DNA from: Oceanobacillus sp. HTM 045
GTDB taxonomy: Bacteria; Pseudomonadota; Alphaproteobacteria; Rhodobacterales; Rhodobacteraceae
Direction of reading: 5' to 3'
Length of the DNA stretch: 64,000 bases
Assembly (NCBI GenBank): GCA_009733745.1
Contig: WNWL01000006.1
Span: 248,001-312,000 of the forward strand
Shown: positions 50,799-59,449 of the stretch, one piece after another
How the letters are laid out: each line of letters opens with the position of its first letter
Numbering within the stretch: the first letter of the stretch is position 1
Translations under genes and position numbers: made by a program
Notes under the pieces: generated by a model
Told to the model about the DNA's origin: nothing
The model's database searches: none
What the model saw: only the letters and a program-made list of their open reading frames with translations

Positions 50799-53702
50799 TT
50801 ACGCCGGCACGATCTTGCACAGCGTCGTCTTGGTCTCCTGCATCTGGGTGACCGAGTCGTAGCCGTAGGTCTGTGCCGTGTTTGACGCCTCGCCGAGGAC
50901 ATAGGGATCGGCCCCCGTGGGATAGCGGTGCCTCAGGTCCTCGCCCTGGAACACGCCGCCGAAGTGGAAGGGCATGAACGCGACGCCGCGCCCGACGCGC
51001 GGGGTGAGCATCGCCTTCACGCGGACCTTGCCGCCCTCCGGACCCTCGACCCAGACCATCGACCCGTCGCGGATGCCGTGGTCGTTGGCGTCGCGCGGGT
51101 TGATCTCGACGAACATCTCCTGCTGGAGCTCGGCGAGCCAGGGGTTGGAGCGGGTCTCGTCGCCGCCGCCCTCGTATTCCACGAGCCGGCCCGAGGTCAG
51201 GATGATCGGGTAGTCGCCCGAGAAATCCTTGTCCTGGATCGACTTGTAGAGGGTCGGGACGCGCCAGAATTCCGGCCGGTCCTCGTAGGTCGGGTAGTCG
51301 GCCACGAGGTCGCGCCGCGGCGTGTAGAGCGGCTCGCGGTGGATCGGCACCGGGTCCGGGAAGTTCCAGACCACGGCCCGGGCCTTGGCGTTGCCGAACG
51401 GCGCCATCTCGTGCTTGATGGCGACGCGCTGGATGCCGCCCGAGAGGTCGACCTTCCAGTTCACCTTGCCCATCGCCTCCGGGTCGGACGAGCCGGCCAC
51501 CGCCTCGATCGCCGCCCTCTCCTCGTCGGTGAGGTCGCCGTCGATGCCGAGATCGATCAGCTGCTGGTAGGTGAACTCGGCATAGCCGTCCTGCACCATC
51601 GAACCGGCGCTCGCCACGCCCTCCGCCAGCAGGTTGTCGCCGTCACGCTCCACGCCGAACCGGGCGCGGAAGGTCAGGCCGCCTTCGCTGACGGGCTTGG
51701 ACATGTCGTAGAGGTTCGGCGTGCCGGGATGGCCCAGCTCCGCCGTACCCCAGCAGGGCCACGGCATGCCGTAGTAGTCGCCGTCGTTCGGGCCGCCGAG
51801 CGCCTGCAGCGTCACCTTGTCGAAGGTGTGCTGGTTGGCCATGTGGCTGCGCATCCGCTCCGGCGACTGGCCGGTATAGCCGATGGTCCACATGCCGCGG
51901 TTGAACTCCCGCGTGATGTCCTCGACCAGCGGCTCGCCCGCCTCGTTCCGCGCGATGTTGCGGAACATGCGGTCGGAGAAGCCGAACTTGTCGGCGAACA
52001 TCGCCATGATGGTGTGGTCGGGCAGGCTCTCGAACAGCGGATCGACCACCTTCTCGCGCCACTGGAGCGAGCGGTTGGACGCGGTGACCGAGCCGTAGGT
52101 CTCGAACTGCGTCGCCGCCGGCAGGAGATAGGCGCCGTCCTTGCGCTCGTGCATGACGGCCGAGACGGTCGGGTACGGGTCCACCACGACCAGCAGGTCG
52201 AGCTTCTCCATCGCCGTCTTCATCTCCGGGCCACGGGTCTGCGAGTTCGGGGCGTGGCCCCAGAGCACCATCGCGCGGGTCCGGTCGGGCTGGCCGAGGT
52301 TCTCCTTCTCCTCCAGCACGCCGTCGATCCAGCGGCTGACGGGGATCCCCTTCTCGTTCATCATGGCCTTGTCGCCCATCATGGCGAAACGGCCCTTCAG
52401 CCAGTCGAGGTCCTCTTCCCAGACACGGGCCCAGTGCGCCCACGAGCCGGCCGCGAGGCCGTAGTAGCCCGGCAGCGTGTCGGCGAGCACGCCGAGGTCG
52501 GTCGCGCCCTGCACGTTGTCATGGCCGCGGAAGATGTTGGTCCCGCCGCCGGCAACGCCCATGTTCCCGAGCGCGAGCTGCAGGACGCAGTAGGCGCGGG
52601 TGTTGTTGTTGCCGTTGGTGTGCTGGGTGCCGCCCATGCACCAGATCACGGTGCCCGGACGGTTGTTGGCCAGCGTCTGCGCGACGCGGCGGAGCTGCGA
52701 GCCCGGCACGCCGGTGACGCGCTCGGTCTCCTCCGGGGTCCACTTCGCCACCTCGGCCCGGATCTGGTCCATGCCCCAGACGCGGGTGCGGATGAACTCC
52801 TTGTCCTCCCAGCCGTTCTCGAAGATGTGGTGGAGGATGCCCCAGATCAGCGCCACGTCGGTGCCCGGGCGGAACCGCACGTACTCGTCGGCATGGGCCG
52901 CGGTGCGGGTGAAGCGCGGGTCGCAGACGATCAGCGGCGCGTTGTTGCGCTCCTTGGCGGAGAGCAGGTGGAGCAGCGACACCGGGTGCGCCTCCGCCGG
53001 GTTGCCGCCGATCAGGAAGATCGCCCGGCTCTCCAGGATGTCGTTGTAGGAGTTGGTCATGGCGCCGTAGCCCCATGTGTTCGCAACTCCCGCGACGGTC
53101 GTGGAGTGGCAGATGCGGGCCTGGTGGTCCACGTTGTTCGTGCCCCAGTAGGCGGCGAACTTGCGGAACAGGTAGGCCTGCTCGTTCGAGTGCTTGGCCG
53201 ATCCGAGCCAGTAGACGCTGTCAGGCCCGCTTTCCTCGCGGATCGCCATCATCTGGTCGCCGATCTCGTTGATCGCGTCCTCCCAGGAGAGACGCGTCCA
53301 CTTGCCGTCGACCAGCTTCATCGGGTATTTCAGGCGGCGCTCGCCATGCGCATGCTCGCGCACCGAGGCGCCCTTGGCGCAGTGGGCCCCGAGGTTGAAG
53401 GGGCTGTCCCAGCCGGGCTCCTGCCCGACCCAGACGCCGCCCTGCACCTCCGCGAGCACGGTGCAGCCGACCGAGCAGTGCGTGCAGACCGACTTCACCA
53501 CCTCGACCGCGCCTGCGGCGGGGGTTGCGGCCTTCGCCTTCGTCACGGTGCCCGCGGCAAGCCCGGCCGCGGCGAGCCCGCCGACGGCGAGGCCCGACCC
53601 GCGCAGGAACGTGCGGCGGTCGACGCTTTTCTCTGCAAGCTGCGTGAGAACGGACGCTGCGCGGGGGCCTCTCGCTACCCCGGTCGTCTTTCTCCTGAGC
53701 AT
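50799..53702 (-). CDS. fdhA: Formate dehydrogenase alpha subunit, Cys-type Mo/W bis-MGD enzyme
   Basis: 967-residue catalytic subunit that oxidises formate to CO2. Tat signal (DRRTFLRGSG, Arg29-Arg30), then a 4Fe-4S site (Cys73, Cys76, Cys80, Cys108) and the pterin domains. The metal ligand is Cys198 in ARICHSTTV, where E. coli FdnG has selenocysteine; there is no in-frame TGA. The C-terminal domain of the dinucleotide-binding type is complete. Part of the operon DUF3305-DUF3306-torD-Tat protein-alpha-beta. Confidence 0.94.
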   Translation of the reverse strand: MLRRKTTGVARGPRAASVLTQLAEKSVDRRTFLRGSGLAVGGLAAAGLAAGTVTKAKAATPAAGAVEVVKSVCTHCSVGCTVLAEVQGGVWVGQEPGWDSPFNLGAHCAKGASVREHAHGERRLKYPMKLVDGKWTRLSWEDAINEIGDQMMAIREESGPDSVYWLGSAKHSNEQAYLFRKFAAYWGTNNVDHQARICHSTTVAGVANTWGYGAMTNSYNDILESRAIFLIGGNPAEAHPVSLLHLLSAKERNNAPLIVCDPRFTRTAAHADEYVRFRPGTDVALIWGILHHIFENGWEDKEFIRTRVWGMDQIRAEVAKWTPEETERVTGVPGSQLRRVAQTLANNRPGTVIWCMGGTQHTNGNNNTRAYCVLQLALGNMGVAGGGTNIFRGHDNVQGATDLGVLADTLPGYYGLAAGSWAHWARVWEEDLDWLKGRFAMMGDKAMMNEKGIPVSRWIDGVLEEKENLGQPDRTRAMVLWGHAPNSQTRGPEMKTAMEKLDLLVVVDPYPTVSAVMHERKDGAYLLPAATQFETYGSVTASNRSLQWREKVVDPLFESLPDHTIMAMFADKFGFSDRMFRNIARNEAGEPLVEDITREFNRGMWTIGYTGQSPERMRSHMANQHTFDKVTLQALGGPNDGDYYGMPWPCWGTAELGHPGTPNLYDMSKPVSEGGLTFRARFGVERDGDNLLAEGVASAGSMVQDGYAEFTYQQLIDLGIDGDLTDEERAAIEAVAGSSDPEAMGKVNWKVDLSGGIQRVAIKHEMAPFGNAKARAVVWNFPDPVPIHREPLYTPRRDLVADYPTYEDRPEFWRVPTLYKSIQDKDFSGDYPIILTSGRLVEYEGGGDETRSNPWLAELQQEMFVEINPRDANDHGIRDGSMVWVEGPEGGKVRVKAMLTPRVGRGVAFMPFHFGGVFQGEDLRHRYPTGADPYVLGEASNTAQTYGYDSVTQMQETKTTLCKIVPA

Positions 53703-53783
53703 TCTCTTACTCCCTGGCTTAACCCTGTCCCGGGCCTTGCTCGGTGGCTTCCTTCCGCGCTGTCGAGGGGCCTCTCGCTACCC
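53664..53783. repeat. 17 bp direct repeat around the fdhA start
   Basis: GGGGCCTCTCGCTACCC occurs at 53664-53680 (in the fdhA signal-peptide region) and again at 53767-53783 (in the leader), 103 bp apart. Confidence 0.7.
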
Positions 53784-53812
53784 TCCGCGGCCGGAACCCG
53801 GCCGGCTTCGGC

Positions 53813-54004
53813 TCAGAAGCGGGTTGTCTCGTAGTACTTCTTGACGTGCTCGCTCTCGCGGTAGCCCTTGGACACGTAGTCCTTCTCGTCCTGGGGCTCG
53901 TTCGCGTGGGCCGCGCCGCCGGCGATCGCCGCCGCACCCGCCGCGGCGCCGCCGGTCGTGGCGATCCGCAGGAAGTCGCGCCGGTTGGTGGTCTTTTCGG
54001 TCAC
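53813..54004 (-). CDS. Small Tat-signal protein of the formate dehydrogenase operon
   Basis: 63 residues. TNRRDFLRIATTGG is a Tat motif, followed by an Ala/Gly-rich h-region ending near AHA. Only about 28 residues remain after cleavage (EPQDEKDYVSKGYRESEHVKK). Proteins like this are found next to FDH alpha in this group and are annotated as formate dehydrogenase region Tat targets. It may be a small subunit carried with, or helping export of, the alpha-beta pair (inference). Confidence 0.88.
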   Translation of the reverse strand: MTEKTTNRRDFLRIATTGGAAAGAAAIAGGAAHANEPQDEKDYVSKGYRESEHVKKYYETTRF

Positions 54005-54061
54005 GTCCGTCTCCCTAACTCAACAGCGGACACGCCGTCCGCCATGGCTTGCCGAGGGGCC

Positions 54062-54673
54062 CTACCCCTCCATCCGAAACGCCGTCCGCTCGATTTCCAT
54101 GAACAGCCGGCCGATCGTTCCCACGGGCGCGTAGAACAGCGCGTGCTGCGCCCGCTCGAGATCCGAGAAGAAATGCCCCGCCCAGGGGACGATATGGGCG
54201 TTGAACAGGTCGCGCTGCGCGGCGAGGGGCGCCGGCGCGCCGAAGCTGCCGAGGATCAGGCCCTGCATCATCTCCATCAGCTGGGCGATGTGGTCCTCCG
54301 GCTCCGAGACGCCCTCGGCGCGGGCGATGCCCAGCCGCAGCATGTCGGCCCGGAGCCGCGCCAGCGGTTTTTCGTGCAGGAACCCGGTGAGGTAGTAGCT
54401 GCCATAGGGCAGCAGCTCGCCGCGCCCGAGGCCGATGAACAAGTCGTGGAACTCGCGGTCGAGCGTGACGCTGTCGGTATGCGCCGCCGAGGAGGCCAGC
54501 AGCGCCATGGCGCGGCCAAGCTCGGTATCGTCGCCTTCCAGTCCGGACACGAGTTCGAGCACCGGGCGTTCCGGCGTGCGCGCAAGCAAAAGCGCCAGAA
54601 GCCCGTACATCTCCGCGCGAAGCCGGTCTTCCTCAGCAATGTCGAAATCCGGTCGGGTAGCCGAAGCCACCAT
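54062..54673 (-). CDS. TorD/DmsD family molybdoenzyme chaperone
   Basis: About 203 residues, all-helical TorD family (LFIGLGRGELLPYGSYYLTG and PEDHIAQLMEMMQGLI match the family's conserved core). It binds the Tat signal of the molybdoenzyme and holds it for cofactor insertion before export. Start at 54673 has GGAGG 6 bp before it; ATG 54679 is also in frame but sits on the ribosome site. Cytoplasmic. It serves the FDH alpha encoded downstream. Confidence 0.92.
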   Translation of the reverse strand: MVASATRPDFDIAEEDRLRAEMYGLLALLLARTPERPVLELVSGLEGDDTELGRAMALLASSAAHTDSVTLDREFHDLFIGLGRGELLPYGSYYLTGFLHEKPLARLRADMLRLGIARAEGVSEPEDHIAQLMEMMQGLILGSFGAPAPLAAQRDLFNAHIVPWAGHFFSDLERAQHALFYAPVGTIGRLFMEIERTAFRMEG

Positions 54674-54710
54674 CCGCATCCTCCCAGGGCGTTCTTCGTT
54701 CTTTTCGCCC

Positions 54711-54725
54711 GGACATATCGTGTCC
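54711..54725. promoter_or_regulatory. Palindrome upstream of torD
   Basis: GGACA-TATCG-TGTCC, a 5-5-5 inverted repeat 38 bp before the torD start in the 137 bp gap after the DUF3306 gene. A candidate regulator site for the FDH genes. Confidence 0.35.
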
Positions 54726-54810
54726 CAATTTCACTGCCCCGTCCAGAGGAATGCGGCAGGGTCGCGCCCCCGTGAACGGGGTCTTGCGCGAAATATTCCG
54801 TGAAATTGTG

Positions 54811-55593
54811 CTACTGACCGCCACCCTCCGGCGCGTCTTCCGCCACGCGGAAAACCATGCGCCTGCGCGGGCGGGGTGCGGCGGGTTCGGAAGGGGCCTC
54901 CGACGGGCTGTCGGACGCGACGGATTCGGGGTCGGCGCTGGCTTCGGGCGCGGGTGGTTCGGGGCTCGTTTCGGGCGCCGTATCCGGAGTGGCTTCATCC
55001 GGAGCGGCGGCGCCCTGCCCCTGCATCCGGCCCGTCTCCGGCGGGCGGACGGACCCGGCGGAGGGTTCGGGGGCGGGTTTCGGGGCGGGTTTCGGGGCGG
55101 GCTCCCGGGCGGCATCGCCCTCCGCGGCTTCTGCACCCTCCGCGCCTTCCACCTTCTCCGCCGCGGCCTTGAGCCAGTCGGTATGCGCCTTGAGCCCGCT
55201 GCCGACCTGGTAGGAGGTGGTGACCTTGCCGACCAGCACGGCGGCGTCGGTGAAGTCCTCGCAGTAGTCGTCCAGCCCGTCGATGATCGAGTAGACCGGG
55301 TTGGCCCGGTACATACGCCGCAGTGCGCGGCGGCGCAGGCGTTCGGGCACGCCCTTGGCCATGAAGGCGGCGAAGTTGTCGCCCTTCTCCATCGTCTCGG
55401 GTTCGGGCAGGCCGAGATGCTCCAGCGCCTCTTCGTCGGTCATGCTGTCGAGGTCGGGGGCGGGCTCTGCCGGATCCGGCTCGGGCGCGGGGGGTTCCGG
55501 CGCCGCCACCGGCTTCTCCTCCTCCTTCCGCGCCTCGGCCTTGCGCCGGGCCCAGCGCGAGAGGAAATCGCCTTCGCCGCGCTCAGCCGTCAT
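54811..55593 (-). CDS. DUF3306 protein
   Basis: 260 residues. The conserved N-terminal half (DFLSRWARRKAEA, then RRRALRRMYRANPVYS and DGLDDYCEDFTD) is the DUF3306 family. The C-terminal 110 residues are low-complexity Pro/Ala/Glu with a basic end (RPRRRMVFRV). Always near formate dehydrogenases in this group; exact role unknown. Its start overlaps the DUF3305 gene by 11 bp. Confidence 0.9.
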   Translation of the reverse strand: MTAERGEGDFLSRWARRKAEARKEEEKPVAAPEPPAPEPDPAEPAPDLDSMTDEEALEHLGLPEPETMEKGDNFAAFMAKGVPERLRRRALRRMYRANPVYSIIDGLDDYCEDFTDAAVLVGKVTTSYQVGSGLKAHTDWLKAAAEKVEGAEGAEAAEGDAAREPAPKPAPKPAPEPSAGSVRPPETGRMQGQGAAAPDEATPDTAPETSPEPPAPEASADPESVASDSPSEAPSEPAAPRPRRRMVFRVAEDAPEGGGQ

Positions 55594-56209
55594 CGCCGGG
55601 CTCCTCCGGATCGAGGCCGGCGGCGGCGTCGGGCCGCAGGCTGGCGGGCGCGCGGTAGACGTCGGCGGCCTGGCGGATGCGCGGGTCTCCCCGGCCCTCC
55701 GGCCCGGTATCGGCGTGGGGCACGCGGCGGCGCTTGCGGAACGGCTCGTCGACATGGTGGCGGGTGACGAAGTCCTGCACCCAGGCGGCCAGCCCCTCGG
55801 GCATCGGCACCGCCTCGACCAGTTCGGCATCGCTGTCGAGGAACTGCTGCGCGTCGAGCGCGGAGGCGGAGACGGTATGCACCTGCCACGGCCAAGGCGC
55901 GGAGGGCTCCTCGTCCGGCCGCATGACGACCCAGACCACCGGCGGGCGGTTGGCGAGCGCGATGCGGTAGCCCTCGGTCTCGGCGCGGTGCAGTTCCAGC
56001 GTGGCGGTGCCGGCGTGGAACTCGGTGACGTCGCCCTCCTTGCGCAGCACCCGCCAGGACGCCCGCGGCGCGCCCGGCAGCACGCCGGTGACGCGCCAGG
56101 CCCATTTCGCCCAGCGGGTCACGCCGGGCGTGCGGCGCACGACGACGCCGACCGGCATGGAGATCATGCGCGGCGCCGCTTCGAGATCGGAGGGGTCGGT
56201 GTCTTTCAT
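55583..56209 (-). CDS. DUF3305 protein
   Basis: 208 residues. The stretch ISMPVGVVVRRTPGVTRWAKW, then EFHAGTATLELHRAETEGYR and NRPPVVWVVMR define the DUF3305 family, encoded beside DUF3306 and FDH. The C-terminus has a basic patch (PFRKRRRVPH). First gene of the FDH operon, divergent from the multi-cluster ferredoxin gene. Good GAAGGA ribosome site. Confidence 0.9.
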   Translation of the reverse strand: MKDTDPSDLEAAPRMISMPVGVVVRRTPGVTRWAKWAWRVTGVLPGAPRASWRVLRKEGDVTEFHAGTATLELHRAETEGYRIALANRPPVVWVVMRPDEEPSAPWPWQVHTVSASALDAQQFLDSDAELVEAVPMPEGLAAWVQDFVTRHHVDEPFRKRRRVPHADTGPEGRGDPRIRQAADVYRAPASLRPDAAAGLDPEEPGDDG

Positions 56210-56252
56210 GGTATCCTTCTCTTGCCGGATATTGGGCGCGGCAAGGAGTTTT

Positions 56253-56312
56253 GCCAAGGGGCGGGGCCAAGGGTGGGGCCAAGGGTGCGGCCACGGGCGC
56301 GGCCACGGGTCT
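56253..56312. repeat. 5 x 12 bp tandem repeat in the FDH divergent promoter region
   Basis: Five 12 bp units (56253-56264 through 56301-56312) of the form ggccaagggtgg or ggccacgggcgc. They occupy about a third of the 204 bp gap between the DUF3305 and ferredoxin genes. Confidence 0.85.
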
Positions 56313-56413
56313 CGCCGGATCGTGCGCCCGGTCCTGCTTGCGGCGGCGCGCGATTGCGCTAGGGTCGCGCGCGCAACATCTGACAACAAGCCACCTGCGA
56401 CAAGGGAGCGATC

Positions 56414-58459
56414 ATGGCCGGGGAGGACAAGCGTCTGCTGGTCTGCGACTGCGAGGGGACGATGCGGCTGGACGCCGACCTGTTCGCCAGCGCCTCGGGG
56501 CGGGCCTGCGGCAAGATCCACAGCCAGCTCTGCCGCCGCGAGGCACATGCCTTCGCGAAGGCGCTGGACGGCGCGTCGGAGGTCGTGGTCGCCTGCGGGC
56601 AGGAGGCCGAGACCTTCACCGCCATCGCCGAGGACGCGGGATGGGACGGCAGCCTCGGCACCGTCGACATCCGCGACCGTGCGGGCTGGAGCGCGGAGGG
56701 CGCGGAGGCCGGGCCCAAGATGGCCGCGCTGCTCGCCGCGGAGGCGGTGCGCCCCCGCCCGGCGCTGGAGATCGGGCAGGCGAGCCAGGGCGTCGCGCTG
56801 CTGATCGGCCCGGCGGAGGTGGCGTTCGAGGCCGAGAAGGCGGTGGGCGACCGGCTGGGGCTGACGCTGCTCGTCACCGACGGCGAGGGCGCCCTGCCCC
56901 CGGCGCGGCGCGAGGCGCAGATCGTCACCGGCAACGTGCGCCGCGCGCATGGCTGGCTCGGCGCCTTCGGGGTGGAGATCGACGGTTTCGCCGAGGCGGA
57001 ACCCGCGGGCCGCGGCGGGCTGCGCTTCGGGCCGCGGCGCGACGGGGCGCAGTCGGACTGCGACCTGATCATCGACCTCTCCGGCGGCGCGCCGCTCTTC
57101 CCCGCCTGGGAGAAGCGCGACGGCTACCTGTGCGCCGACCCCGCCGACCCGGCGGCGGTGGCGAAGGTGCTGCTGGCCGCAACCGGGCTCGTGGGCGATT
57201 TCGAGAAGCCGCTCTACGTCAAGCTCGACCCGGCGCTCTGCGCCCATTCCCGATCCCGCAAGGAGGGGTGCGACCGCTGCCTGCAGCTCTGCCCCACCGC
57301 GGCGATCTCGCCCGACGGCGACGCGGTGCGGATCGAGCCGAACATCTGCGCCGGCTGCGGCGCCTGCGCAGCAGCCTGCCCCTCCAGCGCGATCACCTAC
57401 GACTACCCGGAGGAGAGCACGCATCTGCGGCGGGTCGCGGCGATGCTGCGCGCCTACCGCGCGGCGGGGGGCGAGGCGCCGCGGCTGCTGCTGCACGACG
57501 CGGCGGGCTACGAGATCGTCGCCGCCTCGGCCCGCTTCGGCCGCGGCCTGCCGGCGGACGTGCTGCCACTGGAGCTTTACGAGATCGCCGGGGCCGGGCA
57601 CGGGCTGGTGATGGCCGCCCTTGCGATGGGCTGCGAGAGCGTGACCCTGCTGGCAGCGGACGGCACGCTGGGCGACCACCGCGCGGCGCTCGACGGGCAG
57701 CTCACGCTCGCCCGCGCGCTGGCGGAGGGCGCGGGGCTGGAAGGCGCGCGGATCGCGCTGGTGGAAGGCTCCGACCCGGACCTGCTGGAAGAGGCGCTCT
57801 ACGGCGCGGACTTCGCGCCCAGCGGCAGGCAGGCGGTGCAACCCATTGGCCGGACGCGGGAAATCGTGCGCCAGTCGATGGAGGGGATCGCCGCTTCGAC
57901 CGGCGTGGCGGCAGGGCCGGTGCCGCTGTCGCACGACATGATCCTCGGCGGCGTGCCTTACGGCAACCTGACCTTCGACGCGGAAGCCTGCACGCTCTGC
58001 CTCGCCTGCGTCTCGCAATGCCCCTCCGGCGCGCTGATGGACAGCCCGGACAAGCCGCAGCTCGCCTTCGTCGAGGATGCCTGCCTGCAATGCGGCATCT
58101 GCACCCGCACCTGCCCGGAGAACGCGCTGGTGCTGGACCCGCGGTTCCTGAACGCGCCCGAGGCGAAGCAGCGCCGGGTGCTGAAGGAGGAGGAGCCGTT
58201 CTGCTGCGTCGAATGCGGCAAGCCCTTCGGCACCCGCTCCACCGTCGAGCGGATCTCGGAGAAGCTGGGCGGCAAGCACTGGATGTTCGCCGACGACAGC
58301 CGCCTGCGGCTGATCCAGATGTGCGACGACTGCCGGGTGCGGGCGCAGTTCAAGGCCGCCGACAACCCGTTCCAGATGGGCGAACGGCCCCGCGTGCGCA
58401 CGACGGAGGACTACCTGGAGGGCCGGGTGAAGGGCGAGGACGACGAGACGGTGCACTGA
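56414..58459 (+). CDS. Multi-cluster 4Fe-4S ferredoxin protein of the FDH locus
   Basis: 681 residues. The N-terminal half starts with LLVCDCEGTM and has ACGQEAE. A 2x[4Fe-4S] domain follows in the middle (CAHSRSRKEGCDRCLQLCP, CAGCGACAAACP), then a hydrogenase-iron-sulfur-like region, a second ferredoxin domain (CTLCLACVSQCP, CLQCGICTRTCP), and a C-terminal zinc-finger-like CCVECGKPFG with CDDC. Cytoplasmic. Found divergently beside FDH genes in this group; likely delivers electrons or assists FDH assembly. Precise role not established. Confidence 0.88.
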   Translation: MAGEDKRLLVCDCEGTMRLDADLFASASGRACGKIHSQLCRREAHAFAKALDGASEVVVACGQEAETFTAIAEDAGWDGSLGTVDIRDRAGWSAEGAEAGPKMAALLAAEAVRPRPALEIGQASQGVALLIGPAEVAFEAEKAVGDRLGLTLLVTDGEGALPPARREAQIVTGNVRRAHGWLGAFGVEIDGFAEAEPAGRGGLRFGPRRDGAQSDCDLIIDLSGGAPLFPAWEKRDGYLCADPADPAAVAKVLLAATGLVGDFEKPLYVKLDPALCAHSRSRKEGCDRCLQLCPTAAISPDGDAVRIEPNICAGCGACAAACPSSAITYDYPEESTHLRRVAAMLRAYRAAGGEAPRLLLHDAAGYEIVAASARFGRGLPADVLPLELYEIAGAGHGLVMAALAMGCESVTLLAADGTLGDHRAALDGQLTLARALAEGAGLEGARIALVEGSDPDLLEEALYGADFAPSGRQAVQPIGRTREIVRQSMEGIAASTGVAAGPVPLSHDMILGGVPYGNLTFDAEACTLCLACVSQCPSGALMDSPDKPQLAFVEDACLQCGICTRTCPENALVLDPRFLNAPEAKQRRVLKEEEPFCCVECGKPFGTRSTVERISEKLGGKHWMFADDSRLRLIQMCDDCRVRAQFKAADNPFQMGERPRVRTTEDYLEGRVKGEDDETVH

Positions 58460-58504
58460 AGCCGCCGGTGCGCCGGCGCCACCCCGCCCCTAGCTGCCCC
58501 GCCC

Positions 58505-59290
58505 CTAGACCTTCCGCGCGCTCGTCACGTAGTGGGTGAGCGCGAAGAAGAACCGGCCTTCCGCCGCGAGGCGGTGCTGCTCCTCCAGCCAGCCGTCGAC
58601 CTCCGACGCCTCGGGCGCGCCGGTCTGGCGGGCATAGGCGGAGATCAGCAGCATCATCATCCGCGCGATCCCGTCGGTGCGAAGCTGGGTATCGTGGAAC
58701 AGTTCCGGCACGACGGCGGAGACCTCGAAGCCGGCCGCGCGCAGCATCCCCGGCAGGTGGGCCGGGAGCGTGCGCCAGACCATGTGCCGGTCCCACATCC
58801 GCAGGATGCGGGCGGTGCGGTCCGGCGCGTCGGCGTGCCAGACCTGGCTGTCCCAGTGGAAGTCGCCGATCACCAGCCGACCGCCGGGCCGCAGCACCCG
58901 GTATGCCTCGGCAAGCGCGGCGGGAATGTCGTCGAGATACTCGAACACCTGAAGCGCCACCGCGCCGTCCACGCTGGCGTCGTCCAGCGGGAGGGCCGCC
59001 GCGTCGCCCGGAACGATGCGGATGTTGTCGCGCCCCGCGCAGCGCTGGGTGGCGGCCTCGCGCATGTCCGGGCTGGGATCGACGGCGGTGACGCCGCCCT
59101 CCGGGCCGACCGCGCGGGAGATGTCGAGCGAGAGGAGCCCGTTGCCGGCGCCGATATCGACGATCCGTTCCCCCGCAGAAGGCGCCAGCGCAGCGATGTT
59201 GGCCAGCCGGCGGCGCTGGACGTCCGAACCCTGGTAGCTGTCCTCCAGGATGCGCGCGGTTTCGGCGTCGAACTGCAGCAATATCTCCAC
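58505..59290 (-). CDS. Class I SAM-dependent methyltransferase
   Basis: 261 residues, UbiE/Methyltransf_11-like. SAM motif I VDIGAGNGLLS (43-53), motif II VTAVDPSP, and the post-II RVLRPGGRLVIGDFHW loop are present. GTG start at 59290. The C-terminal region (RMMMLLISAYARQ) is specific and unrecognised. Substrate unknown. Confidence 0.88.
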   Translation of the reverse strand: MEILLQFDAETARILEDSYQGSDVQRRRLANIAALAPSAGERIVDIGAGNGLLSLDISRAVGPEGGVTAVDPSPDMREAATQRCAGRDNIRIVPGDAAALPLDDASVDGAVALQVFEYLDDIPAALAEAYRVLRPGGRLVIGDFHWDSQVWHADAPDRTARILRMWDRHMVWRTLPAHLPGMLRAAGFEVSAVVPELFHDTQLRTDGIARMMMLLISAYARQTGAPEASEVDGWLEEQHRLAAEGRFFFALTHYVTSARKV

Positions 59291-59390
59291 CCCCCGGCGG
59301 GGATGGTCCCACAGGACGTACCAGAGGGCAAATCACCCCCGCAAAAGCCCGGATGATGGCTTCCATCGCGAATCTTCACGGTGGCGCGGG

Positions 59391-59420
59391 TTGTCGCACC
59401 CCTGCCGCACCCGATATATT
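59391..59420 (+). promoter_or_regulatory. Probable promoter of cysE
   Basis: TTGTCG (59391-59396), 18 bp, TATATT (59415-59420), 30 bp before the chosen cysE ATG. Confidence 0.5.
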
Positions 59421-59449
59421 CGGGGCCGACAGCAGAGATGGAGGCCGCG

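Noticed and set aside
50799-53702. Selenocysteine FDH
   Set aside because: The metal-ligand position is Cys198 and the frame has no internal TGA.
50928-53834. 968-codon open frame on the plus strand opposite FDH alpha
   Set aside because: Long antisense frames are common in GC-rich coding DNA; it lacks any recognisable motif and lies fully opposite a clear gene.
55583-58456. 957-codon minus-strand frame opposite the multi-cluster ferredoxin
   Set aside because: Only its 3' part (DUF3305, from 56209) is real; the rest is the antisense of a gene with clear Cys motifs.
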